NCBI GenBank assembly: GCA_043813445.1
Contig: JBDRLD010000077.1
Coordinates: 1-24,240, forward strand
Source of the DNA: JBDRLD01 sp043813445
GTDB lineage: Bacteria > Patescibacteriota > Patescibacteriia > JACPHY01
Reading direction: 5' to 3'
DNA length: 24,240 bases
Shown: positions 14,077 through 21,755 of the stretch, in pieces
How positions within the stretch are numbered: the stretch's first letter is position 1
Layout: each line of letters starts with the position of its first letter
Program-made: the position numbers and the translations under genes
The notes under the pieces: generated by a model
What the model was told of the DNA's origin: nothing
Seen by the model: the letters and a program-made list of their open reading frames with translations, nothing else
The model's database searches: none

Positions 14077-14832
14077 CTACACCGCGATCTGTTCGCTGGT
14101 ACCATGGGCGACCACATTGAGCCGCTCGAGAAGTAGCTTGGTGTGTCCTTGTTCTGAAACCCAACCAATGGAATCTGCGACGGTTCGAATGGTTGTCTCG
14201 GTAGTGCTGACGCGTTCTTGTATCGCACAATCACGAATCGCGTAGGCGATCGCGAGCGCACCCCAGTATGCCACCGCGTCACGATGTGTCAGGTCTGAGA
14301 TCGAATCGACGGCAACCCCAAGGCGGAGCAAATCGTGCGCTCGACCGAGAAAGAACAGAGCGACCGGAGCGATCTTCATCGCGACACCATTACCCAAGCC
14401 GCTCGCGCTCGTGTCGATGACGGGTTCGTCGGGCTTACGTTTCCCCTCGGCGAGCTCGGCGATTCCTCGCGTCGTGGAGCCGCCCCATCCGCGCCGATCT
14501 CCGTGATACGCCTCGACGTGTGCGTTGGCTATATCATCGAGATCGAACGTGCCTCGGCGTACGAGTGATCGCGCGATGGCACGTGCGAGCTGTGTGTCGT
14601 CGGTCCACTGACCCGGTCTGAGGCGACACGTGGAGTGAAACCGCTCATGGAGGGGCGCGAGAAAACCCTCGACTCCTCGTCCGCCCGTCCCATCGAGAAT
14701 CTGTTCCTCGGTCATGGTCTCTACGGGCATACCCAGCGCATCGCCGATGGCAAGTCCAAGCATGCACCCGCGGAACCTATCGCGTACCTCGGTTGGATCG
14801 AGCTTCAGAATGGAATCATGATATCGCCACAT
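14077..14832 (-). CDS. ADP-ribosylglycohydrolase (ARH/DraG family), truncated by in-frame TAG
   Basis: ADP-ribosylglycohydrolases remove ADP-ribose from modified proteins or small molecules. The ATG at 14832 follows AAGGAGGAGG at good distance. The 251-residue part holds the N-terminal metal-site motifs GLAIGDALGMP (26-36) and QWTDDTQLA (75-83), and the middle motifs GNGVAMKIAPVALF and LTHRD. It then ends at TAG (codon 252), while the rest of the family sequence, including GGDTDS, continues in the same frame to 13810. The family is usually about 300-340 residues, so this product is truncated. TAG is a normal stop elsewhere in the cluster (AAA gene, nadE, pncB, radical SAM), which argues against general recoding. 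The gene lies divergent to the VWA gene and upstream of the Nudix hydrolase. See the next segment for the remainder. Confidence 0.85.
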   Translation of the reverse strand: MWRYHDSILKLDPTEVRDRFRGCMLGLAIGDALGMPVETMTEEQILDGTGGRGVEGFLAPLHERFHSTCRLRPGQWTDDTQLARAIARSLVRRGTFDLDDIANAHVEAYHGDRRGWGGSTTRGIAELAEGKRKPDEPVIDTSASGLGNGVAMKIAPVALFFLGRAHDLLRLGVAVDSISDLTHRDAVAYWGALAIAYAIRDCAIQERVSTTETTIRTVADSIGWVSEQGHTKLLLERLNVVAHGTSEQIAV

Positions 14833-14849
14833 GCAATCCTCCTCCTTAC

Positions 14850-14878
14850 TTCCTACCTGTTTGAATCGCCCCTGTCAA
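14850..14878 (-). promoter_or_regulatory. Candidate promoter of the ADP-ribosylglycohydrolase gene
   Basis: On the minus strand a perfect TTGACA (14873-14878) is followed 17 bp later by TAGGAA (14850-14855), a poor -10. Because the other promoters in this block also use 17-bp spacers it is a reasonable candidate, but it could be an activator-dependent promoter or chance. Confidence 0.4.
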
Positions 14879-14918
14879 GCCAGACATGACAATCCGAATA
14901 TACAATCCGCAGTATCGC

Positions 14919-14947
14919 TTGACTCGCGGAGTGTCTAACCCTATACT
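14919..14947 (+). promoter_or_regulatory. Sigma70-type promoter of the plus-strand VWA gene
   Basis: TTGACT (14919-14924) and TATACT (14942-14947) are separated by 17 bp. An imperfect palindrome, GGAGTGT (14929-14935) with ATACTCC (14943-14949), covers the spacer and -10 and may be an operator. Confidence 0.75.
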
Positions 14948-15142
14948 CCATATGCCCTTTCACAAGGGAAACACATCCACTCTTTTGGGATGTTGGGATG
15001 AATCGCCCCGGCTCTGCCGGGTTGGGTTCGTCAGCCGTCCACGGGAGGTGGTATGTGGGGATTGGCAATGCGTTGATTTGGGATACTCGCGACCCCGAGA
15101 ATCCGCACCACGCACGAAAACCCACACCACGGGAGCAGGAAC

Positions 15143-16612
15143 ATGAAGATCGAAGCGAAGCTGGATCGGACGAAGCTGTTTCACAAGGACCCCGGCGCAC
15201 TCCACATGATGGTGAGCGTCACCGCACCCGAGGTCATCGAGTCAGAACGCATGCCCATCGACGCGTGCATCGTCATCGACATCTCGGGATCGATGAGCTC
15301 ATCGGCCACCAAGAGCGCCGACGGGCCAACAAAGATGGCGCTCACGAAGCAGGCGGCCCAACGCCTCGTGGAAAATCTCACGTCCACGGATCGCGTTGGC
15401 CTGGTCGTGTTCTCGACCGAGGTCACGGTGCTCGCACAGGTCGCAGTTCTCACCGACGCGCACCGACAACGGCTGGCTCAGCAGCTCAAGCAACTCCGGC
15501 CGACGGACACGACGAACCTCATCGGTGGCGCGCTACGCGGCATTGACTGCCTCCAGGAAGTTGGAGCGTCAGCGAATCGCACACAGCGCATACTCCTGTT
15601 CACGGATGGCATCGCGAACGTTGGAATCCGAGACCACGCCGGCATCATTACAGCACTCAGCGCGAAGCGGAAGTCATTCGATGGACGCGTATCCATCTCG
15701 ACGTTCGGGTTTGGTGCGCACAGAGACTACGAGCCCGAACTTCTCACGTCCATTGCCACACTCGCAGATGGCAACTACTACCACTGCGAGGGTGCGGACG
15801 GCATCCTCGAGGCATTCGCGGACGAGCTCGGCGCGCTGCGCTCTGTCGCTGCGACCGACGTACGCATCATGTGCACACCCGGTAAGGACGTTCGCGTCAT
15901 CGAGGTGCTCAACGATCTCACGGTGCGTACCGATGACGATACGACCACGATCGACGTCGGCTCGCTCTACAGCGAGGAGACCCAACACGTCGTCGTCGCA
16001 CTTGCGGTACCGAAGCACGACAAGGCGTTCCCACGACCGACGCGGGTACTCGACGTGCTGGTGAAGTGTGTGACGGCAACCGGCGAAATCGTCGAGCAGC
16101 CCGCGAAGCTCGAGATCCGGTACGTGAAGAGGGCCGAGGCGGACGAGCATCCGGACCCCATGGTGGAGGAACAGCGTGTGCAACAGCTCGCCGCACGTAA
16201 GATCGACGAAGCACATCACATGGCCGAGCGCGGTGACCACATCGGTGCTCAGAAGCACATCGTGGATTTCCATGCGTGTGTGATCGCAGTTGGCACGGAC
16301 GCGGCGCTTGCGCTTGCAGCCATTCTCAGACGAATCGCGGACGATGTCGGAGACGTATCCCGATTCCACGCGCAAGCCATGAACGTGAGGAGCGCTTCAA
16401 CGAGTGTGGGCAAACGACGCACGACCGGCTCGAGCTACACGAAAGCCGCGTACGCAAGCGTATCGCAGGTGCTGTCACGCGAGGACATGGGTGCAAAGCC
16501 GGTAGTCGACACGCCCCCGCCTCCAAAATCCCCACTGCCACAGGCCGGATCCGCCAACATTCGGACGCCCATGCCGCGGTTCCCTGACAAACGCTCGTCG
16601 CGCAAGTGGTGA
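15143..16612 (+). CDS. Cytoplasmic von Willebrand factor A domain protein
   Basis: The 489-residue protein starts at the ATG at 15143, after GGGAGCAGGAA. It has no signal peptide or membrane helix. The VWA domain (about residues 40-215) has a complete MIDAS metal site: DISGS (46-50), the Thr of TDTTNL (about 121-126) and the Asp of LLFTDG (about 155). A beta-rich region follows (about 215-330), then a helical segment with AARKIDEAHHMAERGDH, and a Pro-rich disordered tail (PPPPKSPLPQ). This layout matches bacterial VWA proteins of the YfbK/inter-alpha-inhibitor type without export signal. It is the only plus-strand gene inside the accessory block and has its own promoter and a shared terminator. 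In MoxR/VWA and Ter-type systems such proteins act as metal-dependent scaffolds with AAA ATPases or kinases. Partner here unknown. Confidence 0.85.
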   Translation: MKIEAKLDRTKLFHKDPGALHMMVSVTAPEVIESERMPIDACIVIDISGSMSSSATKSADGPTKMALTKQAAQRLVENLTSTDRVGLVVFSTEVTVLAQVAVLTDAHRQRLAQQLKQLRPTDTTNLIGGALRGIDCLQEVGASANRTQRILLFTDGIANVGIRDHAGIITALSAKRKSFDGRVSISTFGFGAHRDYEPELLTSIATLADGNYYHCEGADGILEAFADELGALRSVAATDVRIMCTPGKDVRVIEVLNDLTVRTDDDTTTIDVGSLYSEETQHVVVALAVPKHDKAFPRPTRVLDVLVKCVTATGEIVEQPAKLEIRYVKRAEADEHPDPMVEEQRVQQLAARKIDEAHHMAERGDHIGAQKHIVDFHACVIAVGTDAALALAAILRRIADDVGDVSRFHAQAMNVRSASTSVGKRRTTGSSYTKAAYASVSQVLSREDMGAKPVVDTPPPPKSPLPQAGSANIRTPMPRFPDKRSSRKW

Positions 16613-16643
16613 TCACATGATCAACCGCTTACCATGAATGAAG

Positions 16644-16671
16644 AGCCCCCCTCAGCAAGCTGAGGGGGGCT
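16644..16671. terminator. Bidirectional terminator between convergent VWA genes
   Basis: AGCCCCCCTCAGC (16644-16656) pairs with GCTGAGGGGGGCT (16659-16671). It lies 31 bp after the plus-strand VWA stop codon and 27 bp after the minus-strand VWA stop codon, so it can serve both. Confidence 0.85.
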
Positions 16672-16698
16672 TCACGTTGCCTAGACTACCCTTGGTAA

Positions 16699-17493
16699 TC
16701 ACGGCGTACCGAAACCACCAACCGCGGTCTGGCTGAAGCTCGCCGCGGACTGCGACGCGCGCACCGCGGACTTGCTGAACATCGCAAACGCGGTACGAAT
16801 CTCGCTCGGCGAGTTACCTGGAGTGAGGATCCACTCGTCGCGGATGCCCATCTCGCTGAACACCTGGCGGAAGTCCGTCATACCGCCGTCGTCGATACCC
16901 ATACCGGCAACGATGTGCGACTCCTGCGCGAGTAGGCTGTCGACGAGACCCTTCACCTCGGACGCGCGGTGCGGACCGTTGTTCGCACCGTCCGTAGTGA
17001 TGAGCGTGACCGACCGAACAGGTACGCCGTTGTTCGCAAACTCCTGCGACTTCGCGAGCACTGTTCCGAGCACGACGATGGCCTGCATGAATAGCGGCGT
17101 GCCTCCGCTCGGGTCGAAGTTCTTGGAATCGAGCCGCATCGCCTGCGCGAGCTGGCCGTACGCGTACTTCAGTCCGTCGTTGAGATAGTACCCGGCCGCC
17201 AGGATGCCGTCGTCCTGCTTCGAGTCGCCGAGCGCATCGAGTACGAGGTTGTGCCCATCCCGAACCGCCTTCGCATTTCCGGCGACGAACCGGATCGATC
17301 CGGAATCGTCGAGCAGCTGCGTCACGAGGACGACCTCGCTCGCCTCGACGTCGTCGACGCTGATACCGAGTCCGGCCTGGATCTGCGCGCCGATGTCCGG
17401 AATGCAGATCGACTTCGCCACGGCGGCGGTGATGACGCCGTCATCCTTCGCGCTCTGAAAGAGCGACTGCACATTTGCGGTTGACTTACTCAT
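16699..17493 (-). CDS. TerY-like von Willebrand factor A protein
   Basis: The 264-residue product starts at the second ATG (17493), which has AAGGAGA at the right distance; the first ATG overlaps that signal. It is a compact VWA protein with a full MIDAS: D62-x-S64-x-S66 in LLDDSGSI, T132 in GGTPLF and D168 in LITTDGANNG. There is no signal peptide. The C-terminal tail is Ser/Ala/Gly rich (KSAVRASQSAASFSQTAVGG). Size and single-domain layout resemble TerY-type VWA proteins. In TerY-phosphorylation triads such a VWA protein is encoded with a PP2C phosphatase and a kinase carrying a zinc ribbon; both are found 1.4-5 kb upstream on the same strand. The role is probably a metal-dependent adaptor controlled by phosphorylation, by inference. 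Confidence 0.85.
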   Translation of the reverse strand: MSKSTANVQSLFQSAKDDGVITAAVAKSICIPDIGAQIQAGLGISVDDVEASEVVLVTQLLDDSGSIRFVAGNAKAVRDGHNLVLDALGDSKQDDGILAAGYYLNDGLKYAYGQLAQAMRLDSKNFDPSGGTPLFMQAIVVLGTVLAKSQEFANNGVPVRSVTLITTDGANNGPHRASEVKGLVDSLLAQESHIVAGMGIDDGGMTDFRQVFSEMGIRDEWILTPGNSPSEIRTAFAMFSKSAVRASQSAASFSQTAVGGFGTP

Positions 17494-17517
17494 GGCCATC
17501 TCCTTTTGTACGGGTTC

Positions 17518-17632
17518 AGCGGTTAGAGGTTAGCGCGTCCCGTATCGGTAATCGTTTAGCGGAACTCGGCCATGCCGCTTACCGTTTACCGACTAACGAT
17601 ACGGGTGTCGAGTTACGTTAACCGCTAACCGA
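17518..17632. repeat. Long imperfect inverted repeat between the large cysteine hydrolase and TerY-like genes
   Basis: CCCGTATCG (17539-17547) faces CGATACGGG (17597-17605), with further pairing toward the centre (AGCGG near 17558 with CCGCT near 17575). Outside, GCGGTTAGAGGTTAGCG faces CGTTAACCGCTAACCG. The unit GGTTAGCGGTTA occurs several times. The transcript would form a long hairpin between two genes, likely a dispersed repeat or a transcript-processing site. Confidence 0.6.
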
Positions 17633-17637
17633 TTGAG

Positions 17638-18732
17638 CTACAGGGTCACATCCGGCCAGTCGGCGATGGGTGTGGTGGACTTCACCACGTGCATGCCGGC
17701 CTTCTTGAACTTCTCGAGCGCTGCCTCGGCCTGCGGCGTGAAGTCCGCCGCGAACCCGCCCTTGCCATCTGGCACGGTCACAGCCGACATGCAATCCTCG
17801 AGGATATACACCTTCTTCGCGAGCGCGGGATCGGCCGCGAGGATCTCGTCGAGGAAGTCATCGATCGAGGACTTCACACAGTGGCTCGCCGCCTGTCCTG
17901 CAAAGACGACGATGTCTTCCCGCATGAGCTTCTCGATGAACGCGGTGTTCTTCTGTGCGAGCGCACCCTTGCCGTCGTGCCGTGCGAGCACCTCCGGCCG
18001 GTACACCGAGTAGTTCTCAGTCAGCGGGTTGCCGCCCTTCACCTCAGTCCACGACTGCGTGCCTCGGAGGAAAGCGTGGAACATCCGCGCCTCCTCCATG
18101 ACCCCGCCGAGCGCATGCCCCTCGGAGCCTAGGATGCAGTGGAACGGCCACAGGTACAGCGTGTACTTGCCGGACCGCTTGAGCTCTTCGATGTAGAACT
18201 TCGCCTGCTTCATGAGCCAGGTGTAGTCTCCGCACACCCAGTCAGCCATGGCGGGGTTCGGTCGCACGTTCACGTGCAGCACGTTGCCGGCGAGATCGAG
18301 ATTCACGAGTCGCCCCTGGTCGTCCGCGGCCACGAGCGTGTGCGGAGTGAGGGGCTTCCCATCCTCGGTCACCCAGAACGAGGCGAAGAAGATCTGGAAC
18401 GCGAAGTGCGTGTCCATGGTCATCGTGATGTCGGTGATGACGCCGGCGTTGCGGTAGATGAACTCCGCGAATCGCGCGCTGTCATCCATCGCACCGGTTC
18501 CGCTGCGCCCGGCCACGTACAGTGTGCCATCTGGGAAACAGAAGTCCTTCTGCGCGTCGATACCGACGACGTGAATCTTCACCTTCGCCGTCGACGCGGC
18601 CTTGATGTTCTCTAGAGCGCGACAGGCGATCGCCTCCTCGAACACCTTCTGAAGGTCGGGACGATAGCCCCACTCCTTCGCGTGCGCCGCGTCGTAGAAA
18701 CTCGGAACTGCCAACTCTTTTGCCTTTGACAT
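17638..18732 (-). CDS. Large cysteine hydrolase of the nicotinamidase/isochorismatase family
   Basis: The 364-residue product starts at the ATG at 18732 after AAAGGAGAGAG. Family features are visible: the Asp of VVGIDAQKDFCFPDG (D59), the metal-site DTH (107-109), WPFHCILGSEGH (195-206) and the catalytic cysteine C285 in GQAASHCVKSSIDDF. Nicotinamidases hydrolyse nicotinamide to nicotinate, feeding NAPRT. This protein is much longer than the usual 180-220 residues, with an N-terminal extension of about 50 residues and an insertion around 120-190. The substrate may therefore be different (another amide, or a nicotinamide riboside-like compound). It lies between the kinase and the TerY-like gene on the same strand. 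A second, more canonical nicotinamidase is at 22151-22894, so the two are not simple duplicates. Confidence 0.8.
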   Translation of the reverse strand: MSKAKELAVPSFYDAAHAKEWGYRPDLQKVFEEAIACRALENIKAASTAKVKIHVVGIDAQKDFCFPDGTLYVAGRSGTGAMDDSARFAEFIYRNAGVITDITMTMDTHFAFQIFFASFWVTEDGKPLTPHTLVAADDQGRLVNLDLAGNVLHVNVRPNPAMADWVCGDYTWLMKQAKFYIEELKRSGKYTLYLWPFHCILGSEGHALGGVMEEARMFHAFLRGTQSWTEVKGGNPLTENYSVYRPEVLARHDGKGALAQKNTAFIEKLMREDIVVFAGQAASHCVKSSIDDFLDEILAADPALAKKVYILEDCMSAVTVPDGKGGFAADFTPQAEAALEKFKKAGMHVVKSTTPIADWPDVTL

Positions 18733-18765
18733 GATCTCTCTCCTTTTCTGGTTTACTGCTTCTTT

Positions 18766-18792
18766 CCTCCCCCTCCCTCAGGGAGGGGGAGG
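18766..18792 (-). promoter_or_regulatory. C/G-rich leader hairpin before the large cysteine hydrolase gene
   Basis: CCTCCCCCTCCC (18766-18777) pairs perfectly with GGGAGGGGGAGG (18781-18792) around a TCA loop. On the minus strand it is preceded by CCACCCCCTCTA and followed by an A-rich stretch and the ribosome binding site. Related hairpins lie before the kinase and PP2C genes. A facing copy lies at 18848-18870. Confidence 0.65.
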
Positions 18793-18870
18793 TAGAGGGG
18801 GTGGGATTGCACAACGGAACTCCTTCGTAAGAGATCCCTACTCGCGCACCACCCCCTCTTGATCTCCCCC
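18782..18870. repeat. Inverted repeat pair of a CCACCCCCTC-type element
   Basis: GGAGGGGGAGGTAGAGGGGG (around 18782-18801) faces CCACCCCCTCTTGATCTCCC (around 18849-18868). The pair encloses about 45 bp. CACCCCCTC...CTCCCCCTC sequences are a common kind of dispersed intergenic repeat; here they separate the kinase from the cysteine hydrolase gene. Confidence 0.55.
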
Positions 18871-18911
18871 GCCCGAGGCGGATTCGGAAACCCTCCAAAA
18901 TGGATGGGGAG

Positions 18912-18933
18912 AAAAAACTCACCGAATCGTGAG
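18912..18933 (-). terminator. Intrinsic terminator overlapping the kinase stop codon
   Basis: CTCAC (18918-18922) and GTGAG (18929-18933) form a 5-bp stem. On the minus strand six Ts follow at once (18912-18917). The hairpin includes the last codons and the TGA of the kinase gene. The short stem suggests partial termination. Confidence 0.6.
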
Positions 18934-20799
18934 CCGCCGGATCACATTCCGACAGACCACGTACAACCCTTCCTTGCTCGCATGGAGCGAGCAGCTCGCG
19001 TCCACGAACGGTTCCGTGTCCGGAAACTCCTTCGTCACCGCGAGCGTCGTACCGCTCAGTTCAACACGGACCAACCCGTCGTCCGTCGCCACAAGAAGAA
19101 AGCTCCCAACCGCAGCGTGTCCGCGAATGGTCGCGAGCCACGTGTCGTCGTTCGCATCCGTCTCGGCATACGCCTCAATCGTGCCGTCCGACTTGATCAC
19201 CGTGCAGGTGTGGATGGTTTTGCCACTCACCTGCTGCGCCGTAAAGAACCAGCAGCGGTGCTCGGAAAAGCTGCACGCCGCATCCACCAGCTGTCCGCGA
19301 ATCGGAGGCAGCCGCACCCCATCATTGATTCCGTGCCGTTCTGCGTCGAAGACGAAGGCGACACTCAGGTCACCCGCGCGGTAGAGCCCGAATCCGAAGG
19401 CCTCTCCAACCCAGAACAGCGTCTGGTTCGCGAGCGCGTCGCCGATGCGTTCCGGCGCGTTGATGCCACCGATGGTATGATCACGCTGCAACACACCGTG
19501 CTCAAGCCAGTACGTGTGTGCGCTATTCGCGTCAAACATAGGGAGCGCGCCCCGATAGCGCTCCACGAGCTGCTGCTCCGGCTGCTCGCCTTCACGAATC
19601 GTCACGAGCGTGTCATCGCGCGCAATGAGTGTCCGATCCCCTCGGATGCGGAAGCGAAGCTTCGGATCACGATCGCCCTGAAGGATAACGAGGTCACCAT
19701 CGCGACGATACGACCGTCCCTCGTGGTAGAGGAAATGGAGCTTGCCTTGCTGCACACAGGCGTGAAGGATGACTCCGCGCGTCTGGAATATCTGCGCTGC
19801 GGTAACATTGCCGCGTATCACTACCTTCTGTTTCGTCGCTACTGGTGCTGCTGCCGCGCAGTTCGGACACACGCTCCGCGCGTGCTCGGTTCCGCACTGT
19901 CCGCATGACGTCCATCGCAAATTCTCGAGTAGCAACGCAGGGAACTCCCCGCGCTTGTCCTTTTCAAACATGAGATGGAAGTACTGGAGGAGATCATCTG
20001 GGAGCACACCATACGGCACTGCCGGCTTCGGGTATTTCACCTCGGGATGGAACACAGTGATACGTTTCAACGGACGCTCATCGTGCGTGCATCGCTGTCT
20101 CTTCTCCTTCGGCCGATACACGCCGCCGTACGGATCCACGAAAAGCAGCGACTGCATGAGCATGACCGCATACGCGTACCAGTCGGAATCCGCGTTGTGC
20201 GGATGTGCCAGCATGAGGTGTGGTTGTTTCGGATCACACAAGAGTGGGTCTACGAATCGCGCAGTGAACATCCGGCACGGAAACGGTCCGAACTGGAAGC
20301 TGTCCGCATCGATGAGCCACGCGTCGGTACCTCGTACGAGCACGTTGAGATCGTTGAAGTCGCCAATCACGACGTTCGCAGCATGCGTCCCATGCACCGT
20401 CCCATGGAGATCACGAAAGATATCCACGACCGCACTGTTCGGCACACCACCCGATCTGAAAGATCGCTCGCCGTAGCGTCGGAGCAGCTCTGCGCCGCTC
20501 ACAAGTGGCATGGCGTACCCGATGACGCGCTGTTTTTGATTGTGCGCGAGCACTTCGGGAACAATGACGTGCTTTGGGAGTCCCTTCGGAAATGCGGGCA
20601 GCTTCTTCTGATGCGCATTGATGCGCTCCTTCGCACCCTGCTGCTCGATTGGCTGCCCCTGGTAGTCGGGATGGTTTGGCTGCTTGAATATCTTCAGCGC
20701 CAGACCCTTCCCAATGTCGTAGACATCCGCCTCGCCGCCTTTGCCAATCGCTTGCTTCGGACTGACTCGGATGCGCTTTCCCTGAAGATAAACTTCCAC
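18919..20799 (-). CDS. Ser/Thr protein kinase-like protein with zinc ribbon and C-terminal beta-rich domain
   Basis: The 626-residue product starts at the GTG at 20799, 6 nt after AAAGGAGG. The N-terminal kinase fold (about residues 12-290) shows a glycine loop IGKGGEADVY (18-27), the ATP lysine K36 in LALKIFK, a catalytic loop GDFNDLNVLV (D147, N152) and DAD (164-166) in place of DFG. A zinc ribbon with C299, C302, C311 and C314 (CGQC...CPNC) follows. The remaining 300 residues are beta rich with repeated strand patterns, possibly a propeller-like sensor. Kinases with this kinase-zinc ribbon layout are the kinase part of TerY-phosphorylation triads, paired with a VWA protein and a PP2C phosphatase; both neighbours are present. 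It is predicted to be cytoplasmic. Its substrate is plausibly the TerY-like protein. Confidence 0.88.
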   Translation of the reverse strand: MEVYLQGKRIRVSPKQAIGKGGEADVYDIGKGLALKIFKQPNHPDYQGQPIEQQGAKERINAHQKKLPAFPKGLPKHVIVPEVLAHNQKQRVIGYAMPLVSGAELLRRYGERSFRSGGVPNSAVVDIFRDLHGTVHGTHAANVVIGDFNDLNVLVRGTDAWLIDADSFQFGPFPCRMFTARFVDPLLCDPKQPHLMLAHPHNADSDWYAYAVMLMQSLLFVDPYGGVYRPKEKRQRCTHDERPLKRITVFHPEVKYPKPAVPYGVLPDDLLQYFHLMFEKDKRGEFPALLLENLRWTSCGQCGTEHARSVCPNCAAAAPVATKQKVVIRGNVTAAQIFQTRGVILHACVQQGKLHFLYHEGRSYRRDGDLVILQGDRDPKLRFRIRGDRTLIARDDTLVTIREGEQPEQQLVERYRGALPMFDANSAHTYWLEHGVLQRDHTIGGINAPERIGDALANQTLFWVGEAFGFGLYRAGDLSVAFVFDAERHGINDGVRLPPIRGQLVDAACSFSEHRCWFFTAQQVSGKTIHTCTVIKSDGTIEAYAETDANDDTWLATIRGHAAVGSFLLVATDDGLVRVELSGTTLAVTKEFPDTEPFVDASCSLHASKEGLYVVCRNVIRRLTIR

Positions 20800-20823
20800 C
20801 TCTCACCTCCTTTCTCTCTTTTT

Positions 20824-20848
20824 CTCCCCTTCCTCCTAGGAGGGGGAG
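20824..20848 (-). promoter_or_regulatory. C/G-rich leader hairpin before the kinase gene
   Basis: CTCCCC (20824-20829) and CCTCCT (20832-20837) face AGGAGG and GGGGAG (20838-20848). On the minus strand it is preceded by CCACCCCCTCTAG, as in the cysteine hydrolase leader. It ends about 25 nt before the GTG start, between the PP2C and kinase genes. Confidence 0.55.
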
Positions 20849-20875
20849 CTAGAGGGGGTGGTACGCAACCGCCTC

Positions 20876-21742
20876 TCAAGTTGGCACGCGTCGTACCACG
20901 ACGAGCGTCGTATCATCCGGCAGCAGCCCATGAAGCCGCTCGATGCCGCCCGTCCCGTCCGGCCGCACCACATCGCGATTGATGAGTGTTAGACGCCTAC
21001 GCACCATGTCCTTGTTCCGGAAAAAACGATCCTCCTCCCAAAACTGGCTGAGCGCTCCAACCGGCTCATCCTTGCCCGGCATGAGTATTTCTTCTGCAGT
21101 GATTAGATCATTCACGCCATCCGTGCCGATGAGGATGGAGTTGACGTCTTGCGTATCCGCCTGTTCCAACACCCTGAAATGCAAGAGCTTCGGATCGTGC
21201 TGTCGAAGCGATGTCTTCACGAGGTTGTATGCGATGTATGGGGGCATATTCCCCTCACATGCGCAGATGACAGCAAGCTCACCATTGACCACGAATACGC
21301 CGTCGCCGATCGAGAACAGAATCGTTCCCCATGGCGCGATGACGCAACCCACAATCGTGAAGAGAAGAAAGTCCTGAATGGCTTTACGTTCCTTACCCCC
21401 AAACGTCCGTGCGAGCATCCCGAGGTGATTCACGGTATCCCCATGCACGCACCAGAGGAGCGTCTCTACACCACGAGGAAGCTCGATGCGCACCTTTCGG
21501 AACTCGCGATCCGTGTAGTAGAACGGCTTTGCACAATAGTGCCGAAGGCGCTCAACAACGAACGCCGCTCCCAGCTTCGCTCCCACCTCGTTATGCTTCC
21601 CGTCGCTACAACCATCACAGACCACCGCGATGGTGACGTCGTCGTCCTGATGCCAGGCAAACGCGTCTTGATTGTTCCGCCCGGCGCGGACGTGGTCGCG
21701 ACCGATTACCGACCCACCAGCGATTTCGAATTGCCCTTGCAT
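20876..21742 (-). CDS. PP2C-family protein phosphatase
   Basis: Metal-dependent Ser/Thr phosphatase. Two adjacent ATGs follow AGGAGG; the second (21742) is at the better distance, giving 288 residues. The PP2C metal-site motifs are visible: RNNQDAF (D26), VVCDGCSDGKHNEVGA (D43, G44), LFSIGDGVFVVNGE in the middle, and the late ILIGTDGVNDLI. Residues after the DG motif carry Cys and His instead of the usual Gly/His pair (DGCSDG), a variant seen in Ter-type phosphatases in my memory. There is no membrane segment. It starts 77 bp before the kinase gene, on the same strand, and is presumably transcribed with it. It would reverse kinase action on the TerY-like VWA protein. Confidence 0.88.
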   Translation of the reverse strand: MQGQFEIAGGSVIGRDHVRAGRNNQDAFAWHQDDDVTIAVVCDGCSDGKHNEVGAKLGAAFVVERLRHYCAKPFYYTDREFRKVRIELPRGVETLLWCVHGDTVNHLGMLARTFGGKERKAIQDFLLFTIVGCVIAPWGTILFSIGDGVFVVNGELAVICACEGNMPPYIAYNLVKTSLRQHDPKLLHFRVLEQADTQDVNSILIGTDGVNDLITAEEILMPGKDEPVGALSQFWEEDRFFRNKDMVRRRLTLINRDVVRPDGTGGIERLHGLLPDDTTLVVVRRVPT

Positions 21743-21755
21743 CATGAACCTCCTT

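Larger units (their letters stand above)
14833..15142. other. Divergent intergenic region between the ADP-ribosylglycohydrolase and VWA genes
   Basis: It holds a minus-strand ribosome binding site and candidate promoter for the ADP-ribosylglycohydrolase gene, a clear plus-strand promoter at 14919-14947, and a VWA leader of about 190 nt. That leader contains a small stem CCCGGC/GCCGGG near 15007-15021. It also contains a ribosome-binding-site-preceded 7-codon frame (ATG at 15051), which could be a leader peptide but is too short to be sure. Confidence 0.6.

Noticed and set aside
14077..14079. UAG recoded as a sense codon in this organism
   Set aside because: TAG ends the AAA ATPase, nadE, pncB, radical SAM and nrtR genes cleanly, followed by hairpins, so general recoding does not fit.
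15051..15074. Seven-codon leader peptide before the VWA gene
   Set aside because: A GGGAGG signal precedes the ATG, but the frame is too short for support and no attenuator structure follows.
17518..17632. CRISPR array
   Set aside because: The repeated GGTTAGCGGTTA units are short, irregular and inverted, with no regular spacers; no cas genes are in the window.
18859..19908. Plus-strand open frame of 349 codons opposite the kinase
   Set aside because: Antisense to the kinase C-terminal domain, with highly basic low-quality sequence and no ribosome binding site.
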